In this document: positions 7,681-17,664 of the stretch, piece by piece | Numbering within the stretch: the first letter of the stretch is position 1 | Layout: each line of letters begins with the position of its first letter | Source of the DNA: Actinomycetes bacterium | GTDB taxonomy: Bacteria > Actinomycetota > Acidimicrobiia > Acidimicrobiales > Palsa-688 | NCBI GenBank assembly: GCA_021808665.1 | Contig: JAKBBA010000001.1 | Location: 1-64,000 of the forward strand | Reading direction: 5' to 3' | Length of the DNA stretch: 64,000 nucleotides | Translations under genes and position numbers: made by a program | Notes under the pieces: generated by a model | Databases searched by the model: none | Seen by the model: only the letters and a program-made list of their open reading frames with translations | What the model was told of the DNA's origin: nothing

Positions 7681-8659
7681 GGCCAGCAAGGACCCCCGAA
7701 AGGTCCGCCGGCAGGGGCGACGAGAACTCCATCCGAAGGCCGCTGCCGGGATGGTCGAATGCGAGAGTACCCGCATGGAGGAATACCCTTTCGGGCTGCA
7801 ACAGACCCTTGAAGGGCCCGGAGCGGCCCCCGTAGCGGGCATCGCCTACAACGGGATGGCCGATCGCCGACACGTGCACTCTGATCTGGTGGGTCCTTCC
7901 CGTTTCGAGGGTCAACGCCAAGTGCGTGCACTCGGTTGCTCCCCCGAACCTGCTGATCACCTCGTAGCGCGTCCTCGCCTCGCGCCCCCCGGCGCGGACA
8001 CTGAAGCGGGTAGGGTCCCGAGGGGAACGGCCCAGAGGGGCGTCGATCATCCCGGCGTCCGATTCGAGCCGGCCGCGCACCAACGCCTGGTAGCGACGTG
8101 AAACGGCCCTGCGCGTGAACTGCCCGACCAGTGACTGGCGCGCCCTTTCGGTCCGGGCGACGACGAGCAGCCCGGAGGTACCCTTGTCAAGGCGGTGCAC
8201 GATGCCGGGCCTGCCTTCCCCGCCGGGACCCTCCATGGCTGCGAGGTCAGGAAACATGTGGCACAGAGCCTGCACAAGCGTTCCGGCGGCGTTGCCCGCT
8301 CCCGGGTGAACGACCAAGCCAGCCGGCTTGTCGACGACTATCACTTCGTCGTCTACATGGATCACCTCTAAGGCGTTACGGTCAAAGCCGTCGCAAGGCC
8401 ACGCTGCGTCGATAGGGCCGGCACTCAAAGGACGGTCCCACACCTGGTCGGGATCGGAACCGACACTCAACGCTACCGTTTCTCCCTCCCGGACTTTTCG
8501 GCTCCTCTGCGTCAAGACCCGACCTCCCACGCTTACCGCCCCGGAGGTGATCATCTCGTTGACCCGGCTCCTGGGGAGCCCACTGACGAGGGATATGACC
8601 CTGTCGATCCGCTCACCGTCGAGGGCGGGAGGAACCGACCAGCGCTCCGGGTCAGTCAC
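7673..8659 (-). CDS. rluD: 23S rRNA pseudouridine synthase, RluD family
   Basis: An RluA/RluD-type pseudouridine synthase of 328 residues. The N-terminal 60-70 residues form an S4 RNA-binding domain (ERIDRVISLVSGLPRSRV). The catalytic core holds the signature GIVHRLDKGTSGLLVVART, whose aspartate attacks the uridine, and ETGRTHQIRVH later. RluD modifies uridines in helix 69 of 23S rRNA; the exact target here is inferred. GTG at 8659 overlaps the lspA stop by 8 bases, the lspA-rluD pairing common in bacteria. The 3' end overlaps cobH on the other strand. Confidence 0.9.
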   Translation of the reverse strand: MTDPERWSVPPALDGERIDRVISLVSGLPRSRVNEMITSGAVSVGGRVLTQRSRKVREGETVALSVGSDPDQVWDRPLSAGPIDAAWPCDGFDRNALEVIHVDDEVIVVDKPAGLVVHPGAGNAAGTLVQALCHMFPDLAAMEGPGGEGRPGIVHRLDKGTSGLLVVARTERARQSLVGQFTRRAVSRRYQALVRGRLESDAGMIDAPLGRSPRDPTRFSVRAGGREARTRYEVISRFGGATECTHLALTLETGRTHQIRVHVSAIGHPVVGDARYGGRSGPFKGLLQPERVFLHAGTLAFDHPGSGLRMEFSSPLPADLSGVLAGLS

Positions 8660-9182
8660 GACTGCGCCCCTGGGGATTACGATAAGAGATGAGCAGTACT
8701 ATCACACCCACGACGACACAGCTGTCCGCGACGTTGAACACCGGCCACCAACGAACCGCTTGGATGAAGTCCACCACGCCGCCCGGGTAACCGGGGATGT
8801 GGCGAAACACGCGGTCCCCGAGGTTTCCGAGCGCCCCGCCGAGCAGGAGGCCCAACCCAACCAGCGTTCCAGCGTTCGCCCCAGCCGATATCCTTCTGGT
8901 GAAAAGCACGAGCGCGCACACGGCGACGACCACCACCGATTCGAGTATGGGGGTGACGCCCCGCCCGAGGCTGAAGGCCGTTCCGGTGTTGAATGTTAGG
9001 AGGAAGTTCGAGGGGCCGATGACATGACGGGGCTGGCCGGGAGAGAGACTGGACAAGGCCCAGTCCTTGGTCACGACGTCGGCAACGACGACCGCCGCCG
9101 CGACCAGCGGGACCAGCCCGACCCTCCCTCGGCGTAGCGCTGTGTTCGCCTCGAAGCCACCGCGGCGCACCTGTGAGCTCAC
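8652..9182 (-). CDS. lspA: Lipoprotein signal peptidase II
   Basis: LspA is an inner-membrane aspartyl protease that cleaves signal peptides from diacylated prolipoproteins. Four hydrophobic segments are visible, and the two catalytic aspartates fall in GGALGNLGDRV and VFNVADSCVVVG, preceded by FNTGTAFSL. GTG 9182 gives 176 residues, a normal LspA length, and starts 7 bases after the upstream zinc-finger gene stops. Longer frames would run into that gene and add an Arg/Cys-rich tail unlike the family. No strong ribosome-binding site precedes 9182, so the start is less certain than the identity. Confidence 0.9.
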   Translation of the reverse strand: MSSQVRRGGFEANTALRRGRVGLVPLVAAAVVVADVVTKDWALSSLSPGQPRHVIGPSNFLLTFNTGTAFSLGRGVTPILESVVVVAVCALVLFTRRISAGANAGTLVGLGLLLGGALGNLGDRVFRHIPGYPGGVVDFIQAVRWWPVFNVADSCVVVGVIVLLISYRNPQGRSRD

Positions 9183-9189
9183 CGCAGGG

Positions 9190-9702
9190 TTATCTTCTCG
9201 ACGACAGGCCCCCGCTTTTGCAAGACACGCACAACGCCGCGTAGGGCAGGGCCTCCAAACGGGCCTCGGGTATGGGCTGGCCGCAGTGCTCGCAGATTCC
9301 GTACGTGCCGCCGTCGATCTTGGCAAGCGCCCGGTCGATCTCAGCGACCGTAGCCCGAGCCTGGGCGGACAAATAAAGGTCTATCTCGCGGTCTACGTTC
9401 GCGGTGCCGCCTTCGCCTCCCTCCTCGTCGAACTGGACGTCGCCCGGCTCGTGCTCGAGAGCGAGCGAATCGGCCTGCGCTTTCAACGCCTCCGCTGAGC
9501 CGATGTACTCTGCTCTCTCCGCTAGGAGGGTCTCCCGCTGAGACTCTAGGAACTTCTTGTGGTGCGCCTCCGTCGCGCCGGCCTTTTTGCGCGGAGCCGA
9601 CTTACGCTGGCTCGGCGTGGGCTCTACCCCAACTGAAGCAGGGTTCTCTGATGGCGCAACGGTCTGTTCCGCTACGTCCACGTCACCGTCGGTACCTGAC
9701 AT
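9190..9702 (-). CDS. DksA/TraR-family C4 zinc-finger protein
   Basis: A 170-residue protein with a charged N-terminus (about 45 residues), a helical, Glu/Ala-rich middle likely to form a coiled coil (ESQRETLLAERAEYIGSAEA), and a C-terminal C4 zinc finger with CEHCGQPIPEARLEALPYAA followed by LCVSC. This is the actinobacterial form of the DksA/TraR family, whose members bind the RNA polymerase secondary channel. It lacks the classic DksA tip residues that I can recognise, so a ppGpp role is not claimed. ATG 9702 is preceded by AAGAAGG at good spacing; the longer open frame upstream is not conserved in character. It sits directly before lspA. Confidence 0.87.
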   Translation of the reverse strand: MSGTDGDVDVAEQTVAPSENPASVGVEPTPSQRKSAPRKKAGATEAHHKKFLESQRETLLAERAEYIGSAEALKAQADSLALEHEPGDVQFDEEGGEGGTANVDREIDLYLSAQARATVAEIDRALAKIDGGTYGICEHCGQPIPEARLEALPYAALCVSCKSGGLSSRR

Positions 9703-9906
9703 CGAAGCCTTCTTGTGCACCACTAGAACTGACCTGAAATTCCACCCGAGCCTGACTGCCGGGCGAGTAACGATAACACTTGGGGCAACGAATGTAATCC
9801 CGTCCAAGAACCCACCGGCCGTCATCGCGGGAGTCCACGGCGGGCGCTCGCTCCGCGTGAGCTGGCCATACACGGGTCGCTCCGTGCGGGAGGGTAGGTT
9901 GGAAAG

Positions 9907-12900
9907 GTGCCCGGCGACCGTGATTTGCAAACTGACGAGGCCGTGGTAGGCGGAGCACCCGCTTACCCAGACGTACCGCGATCTCCCAACCTTCCTGGCA
10001 TGGAGGAGGGCGTGCTCGCGTCGTGGAAGGCGAAGGGGACTTTTGAGCGTTCCGTCGAGAGTCGCCGAGGCGGCAAAGAGTTCGTCTTCTACGACGGCCC
10101 TCCCTTCGCCAACGGTTTGCCGCACTACGGCCACCTGCTTACAGGCTTCGTCAAAGACGCCGTTCCCCGCTACCAGACGATGCGCGGCCGCGTCGTGGAA
10201 CGCCGTTTCGGCTGGGATTGTCATGGCCTTCCCGCCGAAGTGGAAGCCGAAAAACAGCTGGGCGTCTCTGGCCACGTTGCCATCAGCAACTACGGGATAG
10301 CAACTTTCAACGATTACTGCCGCACTTCAGTTCTTCGCTACACCGAGGAGTGGCGCCGGTACGTGACTCGCCAGGCCCGCTGGGTCGACTTCGACAACGA
10401 CTACAAGACCATGGACTTGCCCTACATGGAGAGCGTCATGTGGGCACTAGCCCAGCTCTACGACAGGGGTCTGCTCTACGAGGACTACCGGGTCCTTCCC
10501 TACTGTTGGGAATGCGAGACGCCTCTGTCGAACTCTGAGACCCGCCAGGACGACGCATATCGTGACCGTCAGGATCCAGCCGTGACTGTCGCCTTCCACC
10601 TAGACGGGGACGACCCGATGGACTTGTGGGTTTGGACGACTACCCCGTGGACGTTGCCCTCGAACCTTGCCCTGGCGGTCGGTCCTGAAATTACCTACGC
10701 GGTCTTCGAGAGGGACGGCCGCCGGTTCGCTCTGGGCGCGGAGCGCGTCGACGCCTACGATAAGTCGCTCGTTGGAGCGACGCGGGTAGGATCTCTTCGG
10801 GGCGCCGACCTGGTCGGGCGTAGCTACGAACCGCTGTTCGGGTTCTTCTCCGAAACGCCTGGCGCGTTCGTCGTACTCGCCGCTGCGTTCGTCAACACTG
10901 AGGAAGGTACCGGGATAGTTCACATGGCGCCGGGTTTCGGCGAGGACGACCAGACGGTATGTGCCCAAGCGGGCATACCTGTCGTCTGCCCTGTCGACGA
11001 ACGTACCCGCTTCACCTCCGAAGTCCCTGACTTCGAAGGCCTGCAGGTCTTCGAAGCGAACCAGCCTGTGATTCGAGCTCTCAGGGACAAGGGGTCTCTC
11101 GTTCGCTTCGATTCCTACGTGCACTCCTACCCGCACTGCTGGAGGAGTGACACTCCTCTCGTCTACCGGGCCGTGTCGTCTTGGTTCGTGAAAGTGACGG
11201 CGATCAAGGACCAGCTTCTCGCTGCTAACGAGGAGATCGGGTGGGTCCCCGAGCATGTGAGAGACGGCTCTTTCGGCCGCTGGCTTGAAAACGCGCGGGA
11301 CTGGTCGATCTCCCGAAACCGCTTTTGGGGTTCGCCAATACCGGTCTGGAAGAGCGACAACCCGGACTATCCCCGGGTGGACGTCTACGGGAGTCTCGAC
11401 GAGCTAGAAGCGGACTTCGGGGTTCGCCCAGCCGATCTTCACCGGCCCGCCATCGACGAGCTAACACGCCCGAACCCTGACGACCCGACTGGTAAGTCGA
11501 CGATGCGCAGGATCCCAGACGTCCTCGACTGCTGGTTCGAGAGCGGCTCCATGCCTTTCGCTCAGGTGCATTACCCCTTCGAGAACAAAGAGTGGTTCGA
11601 GACCCATTTCCCTGGGGATTTCATCGTCGAGTACATCGGCCAGACCCGGGGCTGGTTCTACACGCTGCACGTGCTGGCCGTGGCCCTGTTCGGCCGTCCC
11701 GCCTTTTCCAACTGCCTGGCCCACGGGATACTTCTAGGCGAGGACGGAGCGAAGATGTCCAAGCGGCTCCGCAACTATCCGGACCCTCAGGCGATGTTCG
11801 ACCTATACGGTGCCGACGCTATGAGGTGGTTTCTCCTGGGATCTCCGATCATGCGAGGTGGCGACATGATCGTCGACGAGTCGGGGATAAAAGCCGCCGT
11901 GCGATCCGGGGTGCTTCCCTACTGGAACGCCTGGTATTTCTTCAGCCTCTACGCCAACGCCGACCGCCGACGGGCGAATCAACGCCGGGTCGACTCCCCG
12001 AACCTTTTGGACCGTTACGTGCTGGCCAAACTCGCGGGGACTGTAAACGCCGTCACCGAGGCGATGGACTGCTACGACTTGTCAGGCGCGACGTCGCTTA
12101 TAGAAATCTTTTTGGACTCGCTCGACAACTGGTACATCCGCCGAAGCAGGGACCGATTCTGGGGTACGGGCGAGGGCCGGGAGGCTGACACCCAGGACGC
12201 TTTCGATACTCTCGCCACCGTCTTGGAGGTGCTCAGCAGGCTCGTCGCTCCTTTGATGCCGATGGTTTCCGAGGTCGTGTGGCAGGGCCTCACGGGAGGG
12301 GATTCGGTGCATTTGGCTGACTGGCCACAAGCCGGCGAGCTCCAGGAGGACCCGGCGCTCGTGGCCAGAATGGACCTTGCCCGCGAAGTGTGCGGAGCTG
12401 CGCACTCGCTGAGGAAAGCGAACAAACTCCGAGCCCGGCTACCACTTGCGCAGCTGACGGTGGCGGGACCACACGCAGGCGAGCTCGCCGAGCTCGCCGA
12501 TCTGATCGCCGACGAGGTCAATGTCCGTTCCGTGATCCTGACCGACGACCCAACGCCTTTTGCGAACCCCCAGCTCAGCGTCGTCTTCAAGGTAGCTGCT
12601 CCCCGGCTCGGAGCTGCGATACAAGCGGTTGCGACCGCTGCCAAGCGAGGCGACTGGGAGATCCTCGCAGACGGGTCCGCCCGGGTCGGAAGCGAGATCC
12701 TCCGACCAGGCGAGTTCGACATGAAAGTCAGTCCGCTAGACGCGTCGAACACCCGTCCACTGGCAGGAATGGCGGGGGTCGTTGTGCTCGACCTGGAACT
12801 CACGCCAGAGCTCGAGATCGAAGGTCGGGCAAGGGACCTGGTTAGAGAGGTCCAACGGTTACGCCGCGATGCCGGCCTGGACGTTTCGGACCGCATCAAC

Positions 12901-13083
12901 CTGAGCGTCTCAGGGGACAAGATGCTAGAGGTCGCCGTCGAAGCTCACTACGAGTGGATCGCTGAGCAAGTGCTCGCCGCCTCGCTGCGACAGGTCGACG
13001 GGACTGACTTCGGTACCGGTTGGACTACGGTCACCCTGGCCGACGGAACTGCCGCTTCGATCCTCGTCGAGCGGGCCGGCTGA
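9907..13083 (+). CDS. ileS: Isoleucyl-tRNA synthetase
   Basis: A class I aminoacyl-tRNA synthetase of 1058 residues. The HIGH motif appears as HYGH (residues 73-76, in [17 protein letters not shown]) and KMSKS as KMSKR at about 617-621. The editing (CP1) domain includes [17 protein letters not shown]. The length and the GLPHYGH form resemble the eukaryote-like type of IleS, in some bacteria linked to mupirocin resistance; the C-terminal zinc cluster of the other type is not seen. GTG 9907 follows GGGAGGG (9888-9894) by 12 bases; a later in-frame GTG at 9943 is possible. I saw no T-box consensus in the 204-base upstream gap. Confidence 0.96.
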   Translation: MPGDRDLQTDEAVVGGAPAYPDVPRSPNLPGMEEGVLASWKAKGTFERSVESRRGGKEFVFYDGPPFANGLPHYGHLLTGFVKDAVPRYQTMRGRVVERRFGWDCHGLPAEVEAEKQLGVSGHVAISNYGIATFNDYCRTSVLRYTEEWRRYVTRQARWVDFDNDYKTMDLPYMESVMWALAQLYDRGLLYEDYRVLPYCWECETPLSNSETRQDDAYRDRQDPAVTVAFHLDGDDPMDLWVWTTTPWTLPSNLALAVGPEITYAVFERDGRRFALGAERVDAYDKSLVGATRVGSLRGADLVGRSYEPLFGFFSETPGAFVVLAAAFVNTEEGTGIVHMAPGFGEDDQTVCAQAGIPVVCPVDERTRFTSEVPDFEGLQVFEANQPVIRALRDKGSLVRFDSYVHSYPHCWRSDTPLVYRAVSSWFVKVTAIKDQLLAANEEIGWVPEHVRDGSFGRWLENARDWSISRNRFWGSPIPVWKSDNPDYPRVDVYGSLDELEADFGVRPADLHRPAIDELTRPNPDDPTGKSTMRRIPDVLDCWFESGSMPFAQVHYPFENKEWFETHFPGDFIVEYIGQTRGWFYTLHVLAVALFGRPAFSNCLAHGILLGEDGAKMSKRLRNYPDPQAMFDLYGADAMRWFLLGSPIMRGGDMIVDESGIKAAVRSGVLPYWNAWYFFSLYANADRRRANQRRVDSPNLLDRYVLAKLAGTVNAVTEAMDCYDLSGATSLIEIFLDSLDNWYIRRSRDRFWGTGEGREADTQDAFDTLATVLEVLSRLVAPLMPMVSEVVWQGLTGGDSVHLADWPQAGELQEDPALVARMDLAREVCGAAHSLRKANKLRARLPLAQLTVAGPHAGELAELADLIADEVNVRSVILTDDPTPFANPQLSVVFKVAAPRLGAAIQAVATAAKRGDWEILADGSARVGSEILRPGEFDMKVSPLDASNTRPLAGMAGVVVLDLELTPELEIEGRARDLVREVQRLRRDAGLDVSDRINLSVSGDKMLEVAVEAHYEWIAEQVLAASLRQVDGTDFGTGWTTVTLADGTAASILVERAG

Positions 13084-13093
13084 GCGGGATGTA

Positions 13094-13109
13094 GCTGACG
13101 AACGTCAGC
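13094..13109. terminator. Short palindrome between convergent ileS and divIVA
   Basis: GCTGACG and CGTCAGC form a perfect 7-bp inverted repeat separated by AA. It starts 10 bases after the ileS stop and covers the divIVA stop at 13105-13107. A hairpin here could end transcription from both sides, but there is no T-run on either strand, so a classical intrinsic terminator is not shown. Confidence 0.45.
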
Positions 13110-13956
13110 GTCGTCGCCTCAGTCGGCCACCGATGCGGTGGTCGTCGCCGTAGCGGTCGTTGTCGTCGAAGAAGTCGTCCATGGCCCGGTCGTCGTCATA
13201 AGAGTCCCCGACGCCAGAAGAACCTGGGTCAGTGTCATCTGACTGGGTGGGCAGAAGCTGAGTCGCCTCGGCATCGACCGCCGGCCACGCGGCCGTATCC
13301 GAAGGGGCCGGTTGGCGGGTCGGTTGGTCACTGTCGACCTGTATGACCGGGGCCGCGGCCGAAGCTAGAGGCGCCGAGCTCGCCGGGACGGGAGCGTTGC
13401 GCCTGGACAGGCTGTCGCCGCCACGCAAGGTGGGTGCCGGCCACATCGTGCCGAGCCGCTCGACCGCCGACAGAGCCTCGGTCAGAGATTCCACGACGTG
13501 GGATTTGTGCTCCTCAAGCCACCTTTGGAGAGTTTCTACCTCCAGCTGCACCTGCGACCGTTGGGACTCGAGCCTCGACAGCTCTGACCGCGCCTCGGAA
13601 ATCGAGTCCTCAAGGGTGCGCCGCCCTTGCTGCTCGGCGTCTGCCACGATGCTGTCAGCTTGCTGCTGGGCTGACCCTATGATCCTTGACGCCTGCTCTC
13701 GTGCCTCGGCTACCGCCATGTCGGCGGTGCGCTGCGCCAGAACGAGCGTACGTCGGAGCGTATCGTCGGTGGCGCCCGTGTCGCTGGCCGCTTGTTCAGC
13801 TCGCTGGGCCCGCTCCGTCGCCTGTCGAAGGCGGTCCTGGAGGACCTCGATGCCGGCGGCGACCTGCTCCAGGAACTGATCGACGTCCTCGGGGTGGTAA
13901 CCCCTCATCTTCTCCCGGAACTCGACTTCTCTGAGTGTCTTGGGCGAGACTTCCAT
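13105..13956 (-). CDS. divIVA: DivIVA-family polar growth / septum protein (Wag31-like)
   Basis: The N-terminus has the DivIVA membrane-binding segment followed by FREKMRGYHPEDVDQFLEQV, then a long coiled coil (about residues 35-160) rich in Ala/Glu/Gln. The C-terminal third is Pro/Ser/Ala-rich and then very acidic with aspartate clusters, ending in an arginine cluster. In Actinobacteria this protein marks curved membrane at poles and septa and directs peptidoglycan synthesis. It is the last gene of the dcw cluster, as usual next to yggT and sepF. The ATG at 13956 is clear. Confidence 0.92.
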   Translation of the reverse strand: MEVSPKTLREVEFREKMRGYHPEDVDQFLEQVAAGIEVLQDRLRQATERAQRAEQAASDTGATDDTLRRTLVLAQRTADMAVAEAREQASRIIGSAQQQADSIVADAEQQGRRTLEDSISEARSELSRLESQRSQVQLEVETLQRWLEEHKSHVVESLTEALSAVERLGTMWPAPTLRGGDSLSRRNAPVPASSAPLASAAAPVIQVDSDQPTRQPAPSDTAAWPAVDAEATQLLPTQSDDTDPGSSGVGDSYDDDRAMDDFFDDNDRYGDDHRIGGRLRRRR

Positions 13957-14032
13957 TCCCCCATCCTAGACCAGCGCCGCTGCAGGCGCCGGTATCTGCC
14001 GATTGCACATCAGAGCGACCCGACAAGTCGAC

Positions 14033-14308
14033 TCAGATGGGAAGTCGACCTAGTACGTCGTTGACGAAGATCTGTACAACGATTATTGCGACGAGAAATG
14101 ACAGGTCGATCATTCCTATCGGAGGTACTATCCTGCGGAAAGGGGCCAGCACAGGCTCAGTTACGGTGAACACCAGCCGCCTGACTGGGTTGAGCGGGGA
14201 GCTCGGGCTGTACGGAAACCAACTCAAAAGTGCCCGCGCGAAGAGAATGAGTACGTAGATCTCGCCTAGGTCGAAGAGGGGATTGCCGGAACGGAAGTTG
14301 AAGAACAC
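14033..14308 (-). CDS. YggT family membrane protein
   Basis: A 91-residue protein with two hydrophobic segments (YVLILFARALLSWF and LSFLVAIIVVQIFVNDVL) flanking the conserved loop that includes VTEPVLAPFRRIVPP. YggT proteins occur between sepF and divIVA in many Gram-positive bacteria; a role in division or envelope assembly is suggested by this linkage, but the biochemical function is not established. The GTG start at 14308 is 9 bases past the sepF stop and has only a weak ribosome-binding site. Confidence 0.88.
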   Translation of the reverse strand: MFFNFRSGNPLFDLGEIYVLILFARALLSWFPYSPSSPLNPVRRLVFTVTEPVLAPFRRIVPPIGMIDLSFLVAIIVVQIFVNDVLGRLPI

Positions 14309-14317
14309 CTTGCAGGC

Positions 14318-14878
14318 TCAGGACCTGTAGCCGCGCTCTTGGAGGCGGCGCCGCTCCTCCGACGACACCTCGACGCTGGAAGGAGTGAGGAGGAAAACGT
14401 TCTCGTCGATCTTCTCCATCCCTCCGTTGAGGGCGTAGGTGACACCGCTGCAGAAATCGATCATCCGCCTGGCCAGTTCTCGTTCGCAATCTTGAAGGTT
14501 GACCACGACCGGCTGGCCATTACGGAAGCGGTCCCCAATCAGCTGGGCATCGGCGAACCTGGTCGGCTCCACCACGTGAGGCTTTGCGGTGTGCACGGGG
14601 CTTATCGGTCGCACGACCGCCGCCCTCGGAGTCACCGACACTGATGCGACCGCCGACTCACCGGGTTCCCGGTAGCCAGAGTCCCTGTGGCCGCCGTCGC
14701 GTGGGCTCGGATCCCATCCGGCCGACTCGCGTGCGACAGGTCTCACCGAGGACACCGCCGGCTCGGGTTCGACGTAGCGCCGCGACGGACCCGAAGGTTC
14801 GTCGTAGTCGTAGTCGTCAAACTCGTCGTCGGCCAGACCTAGATAAACCATGGCCTTCTTCATGATCCCTGCAGCCAT
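14318..14878 (-). CDS. sepF: Cell division protein SepF
   Basis: SepF anchors FtsZ to the membrane in Gram-positive bacteria and replaces FtsA in Actinobacteria. The N-terminus MAAGIMKKAMVYLGLADDEF is the amphipathic membrane anchor plus acidic spacer. A linker rich in Arg, Ser and Pro follows. The conserved C-terminal SepF domain (about residues 95-175) has FADAQLIGDRFRNGQPVVVN and ARRMIDFCSGVTYALNG. It lies 11 bases after yggS and ends 9 bases before yggT, consistent with a single transcript. Confidence 0.94.
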   Translation of the reverse strand: MAAGIMKKAMVYLGLADDEFDDYDYDEPSGPSRRYVEPEPAVSSVRPVARESAGWDPSPRDGGHRDSGYREPGESAVASVSVTPRAAVVRPISPVHTAKPHVVEPTRFADAQLIGDRFRNGQPVVVNLQDCERELARRMIDFCSGVTYALNGGMEKIDENVFLLTPSSVEVSSEERRRLQERGYRS

Positions 14879-14889
14879 CGAGATCCTCC

Positions 14890-15570
14890 TCAGTTCTTAT
14901 TGTAGCTGCGCACACCCTGCCGGGAGGGTCGCTCTCCGAACAGGACGCGACCCAGCCGGAGCACCGTCGCCCCCTCTTGGACTGCGATCTCGAAGTCATC
15001 GCTCATGCCCATGGAAAGCTCCGAAAGGCCCAGAAGCTCAGCTCGGCGGGCCAACCAGGCAAAGCAGCGCCTTGCCTCGTCGGGCGAGTCCTGCGGAGCT
15101 ACGGTCATTAGCCCGCTGATCGCAACAGAGTTGCGCTCAGCGAGCTCGACTAGCGAGTCGAGGTCGTCGGGATCGCAGCCCGGTCTGCCGGGCACCCGGG
15201 CCACGTTGACCTGGAGGAACACCTCGCTGTCAGGGCTGGATTCGGCTATCGCCATGAGCGAACGCGGGCGATCGACGCCGTGCCATGCGCTGACCACTGC
15301 TGCCAACGGACGGATCTTGTTGTGCTGCGGGCTGCCCAGATAGTGCCACCTCGGCCCCTGAGTTACGCTACGAGCCTTGGCGAGAAGCTCCTGCGCGTAG
15401 TTCTCGCCAAGGTCCCGCATGCCGGCGCCCAGGGCTTCCACAGCGACATCTACTCCGAATCCCTTCGTCACTGCGACTATACGAATCTCGCCGGGGGACC
15501 TCCCGGCGGATCGGATCCTCTCGTGCACCTCGCTTAGGCGTGCGGCAAGGTCACTCTCGTCCCGTCCCAC
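14890..15570 (-). CDS. PLP homeostasis protein, YggS/PROSC family
   Basis: A single-domain type III PLP-binding barrel of 226 residues. The PLP lysine lies in IVAVTKGF, followed by LGENYAQELLAKA; the phosphate-binding end is LSMGMSDDFEIAVQEGATVL, then RLGRVLFG. The family keeps free PLP in check and is a standard member of the sepF/divIVA segment. A small departure is YLGSPQHNKIRPL where HxIGxLQxNK is typical. The GTG at 15570 starts 9 bases after pgeF ends. Confidence 0.92.
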   Translation of the reverse strand: MGRDESDLAARLSEVHERIRSAGRSPGEIRIVAVTKGFGVDVAVEALGAGMRDLGENYAQELLAKARSVTQGPRWHYLGSPQHNKIRPLAAVVSAWHGVDRPRSLMAIAESSPDSEVFLQVNVARVPGRPGCDPDDLDSLVELAERNSVAISGLMTVAPQDSPDEARRCFAWLARRAELLGLSELSMGMSDDFEIAVQEGATVLRLGRVLFGERPSRQGVRSYNKN

Positions 15571-15579
15571 CGGGTTAAC

Positions 15580-16281
15580 TCAGACCCGCCATATCACCGT
15601 GGCTTGACGTCGCTGGGTCGACTGCCCCCTCCAGGACCAAAGTCCTTCGCTGTGGCCGGTGCACTCCCGGGAAGCGCCGACCAGGGAAGCTCCCGCTGCT
15701 CGAAGAGCAGCCCCGACACCTGCGGGTAGATCCAAGGAGGGCTCACCCTGGGTGTCGCGACCTTCTAGAGCACAGCCCAGACGAGCCTCGACTTCAGCGA
15801 GGTCCGCCCTGGCGAAGGTGTAGCAGCACGGGTGGATGCACGGACCTAAGACCGCATAGATCCGGGTGGCACCCAGACGTCTCATGCTCTGCACTGTCGA
15901 TTCCACTACTCCTGCTCGCAGTCCACGCCAACCTGCGTGTGCGATACCGATAACGCCCTCGGCACTTGACATGGCGACCGGTGCACAGTCAGCGCTGAGC
16001 ACACCCAAGGCGACGCCTGGCAGGCAAGTCACCGCCGCGTCGGCCGGCTCACCTGCCATGGCTCCAGGCTCCTCCACAGTCACGACGCGCGAACCGTGAA
16101 CCTGGTCTAGGACGGTCCACGGCAGGTCCACCACCTGGTGGCGCCGCTTCAAGACCCTCTCGGTGCTCCCGGACATGTCACCTTGGCCCCACCCCGTGCA
16201 CACAACCTTGGCTCCGCCGGGCAGATCCCACGTCGCCACAGGTCGACTTCGAGCGGCGGGCTGCTCTACAGCGGAGCTCAT
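15580..16281 (-). CDS. pgeF: Peptidoglycan editing factor PgeF (YfiH / multicopper-type laccase-fold)
   Basis: A 233-residue DUF152/YfiH protein. Zinc-binding residues fall in VLDQVHGSRV, LSADCAPVAM and IAHAGWRGLRAG, and the conserved GPCIHPCCYTF follows. In E. coli the homologue removes wrongly incorporated residues (L-Ser at position 1) from peptidoglycan precursors; it has also been called purine nucleoside phosphorylase or polyphenol oxidase. Its place between ftsZ and yggS is typical for Actinobacteria. The ATG at 16281 is clear. Confidence 0.9.
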   Translation of the reverse strand: MSSAVEQPAARSRPVATWDLPGGAKVVCTGWGQGDMSGSTERVLKRRHQVVDLPWTVLDQVHGSRVVTVEEPGAMAGEPADAAVTCLPGVALGVLSADCAPVAMSSAEGVIGIAHAGWRGLRAGVVESTVQSMRRLGATRIYAVLGPCIHPCCYTFARADLAEVEARLGCALEGRDTQGEPSLDLPAGVGAALRAAGASLVGASRECTGHSEGLWSWRGQSTQRRQATVIWRV

Positions 16282-16325
16282 GTTCGATCACCTGTTCGGC
16301 TCAATTCAAAAGGTGCCTGAGGCGG

Positions 16326-17408
16326 TCACTTCAAGAAGTCGGGCACGTCGAACTCGTCACCTATGAGGCCGAGGTCGTCGCTATCGCGAAGCTCCCTCTC
16401 GGTGGCGAGCAGACCGAGCCCGCTCTTTTGCACCTTGCGTTCCGGCTCGGTCGGCCGCTCCCAGCCGTCGAAACCTGCAGCTATCACCGTGACACGCACT
16501 TCGTCGCCCATCGAGTCGTTGATAACCGAACCGAAGATGATGTTAGCCTCCGGATGAGCAACCCCGTGGATGATCTCAGCGGCTTCGGTCACCTCGAACA
16601 GACCCAGGTCACTTCCGCCCGCGATGTTGAGGAGGATGCCTTGCGCTCCTTCGATCGACGCTTCGAGCAGCGGTGAGGTAATAGCGAGCTTCGCAGCGGT
16701 AACTGCCCTGTTGTCTCCCGACGCCGTGCCGATGCCCATGATCGCAGTGCCGGCGTTGCTCATGATCATCTTCACGTCGGCAAAGTCGGTGTTGATCAGA
16801 CCCGGCGTGGTTATGAGGTCGGTTATACCTTGAACTCCAGACAGCAACACCTCGTCGGCCATCTTGAAAGCGTTGACCATGGAGGTCTTCTCATTGGAGA
16901 CCGTGAGCAGCCTGTCGTTGGGGATGACGATCAGAGTGTCCACCTTCTCGCGTAGACGCTGGATGCCGGCCTCGGCTTGGGTGGACCGCCTGCGGCCCTC
17001 GAAGCCGAAAGGTCTCGTCACCACGCCTATCGTCAACGCGCCGAGCGACTTGGCGATCTCGGCGACGACAGGTGCACCCCCTGTCCCAGTGCCACCACCC
17101 TTTCCTGCGGTGATGAAGACCATGTCCGCGCCTTTGAGAGCCTCCTCAAGTTCTTGGCGGTGCTCTTCGGCCGCGGCCCTGCCTACTTCGGGGTCACTCC
17201 CTGCGCCGAGACCACGGGTCAGTTGCCGGCCGATGTCGAGTTTCACGTCGGCGTCGCTCATGAGAAGCGCCTGGGCGTCGGTGTTAACCGCTATGAACTC
17301 GACCCCTTTCAAGCCGGCGTCGATCATCCGGTTGACGGCGTTGACTCCGCCGCCGCCGATCCCGACAACTTTGATTACGGCGATGTAGTTCTGGGCGGCA
17401 CCAGCCAT
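16326..17408 (-). CDS. ftsZ: Cell division protein FtsZ
   Basis: A tubulin-like GTPase that forms the Z ring. The T1 loop is [16 protein letters not shown], the tubulin signature [20 protein letters not shown], and the T7-loop region [15 protein letters not shown]. The C-terminal linker is very short (360 residues in total) and ends in the conserved peptide FDVPDFLK, which in Actinobacteria binds SepF and other partners. The ATG at 17408 is preceded by a 256-base gap with inverted repeats, so ftsZ probably has its own promoter besides read-through from ftsQ. Confidence 0.97.
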   Translation of the reverse strand: MAGAAQNYIAVIKVVGIGGGGVNAVNRMIDAGLKGVEFIAVNTDAQALLMSDADVKLDIGRQLTRGLGAGSDPEVGRAAAEEHRQELEEALKGADMVFITAGKGGGTGTGGAPVVAEIAKSLGALTIGVVTRPFGFEGRRRSTQAEAGIQRLREKVDTLIVIPNDRLLTVSNEKTSMVNAFKMADEVLLSGVQGITDLITTPGLINTDFADVKMIMSNAGTAIMGIGTASGDNRAVTAAKLAITSPLLEASIEGAQGILLNIAGGSDLGLFEVTEAAEIIHGVAHPEANIIFGSVINDSMGDEVRVTVIAAGFDGWERPTEPERKVQKSGLGLLATERELRDSDDLGLIGDEFDVPDFLK

Positions 17409-17589
17409 CGAAACCCTCCAGGGGTGTACGACACGTCGGAACCGTTCCGAGCGTCTATTTGTGTTCTTCTTCTAAGAGTGCCACGCCGGGAACCCGCGAT
17501 CCCGGATGCTGACGGAATCGCCCTTCCCAACTTCGGGGCGCTGTTCCAGTAGACCGACGAGCCCGAGCGAGACGACCAACCGCAACCAA

Positions 17590-17620
17590 ACCTCAAGTAA
17601 AGACTTAAACTTGACCTCAA
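17590..17620 (-). promoter_or_regulatory. Repeat cluster in the ftsQ-ftsZ gap, probable ftsZ control region
   Basis: The gap upstream of ftsZ contains ACCTCAA twice as a direct repeat (17590-17596 and 17614-17620, 24 bases apart). Nested in it is an inverted repeat, TCAAGT (17593-17598) and ACTTGA (17609-17614). The segment is distinctly A/T-richer than its surroundings, and it lies about 180 bases before the ftsZ start. It could be an operator or part of a promoter; no regulator is identified. A similar half-site pair lies upstream of ftsQ. Confidence 0.4.
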
Positions 17621-17664
17621 CCTACGCAAATGGTATAGACCTTAGCCGAAATTTTGCTCCGGCG

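Noticed and set aside
9703..9906. T-box riboswitch upstream of ileS
   Set aside because: The gap can fold, but the conserved T-box core sequence (TGG-containing antiterminator bulge) was not found, and no specifier loop could be assigned.
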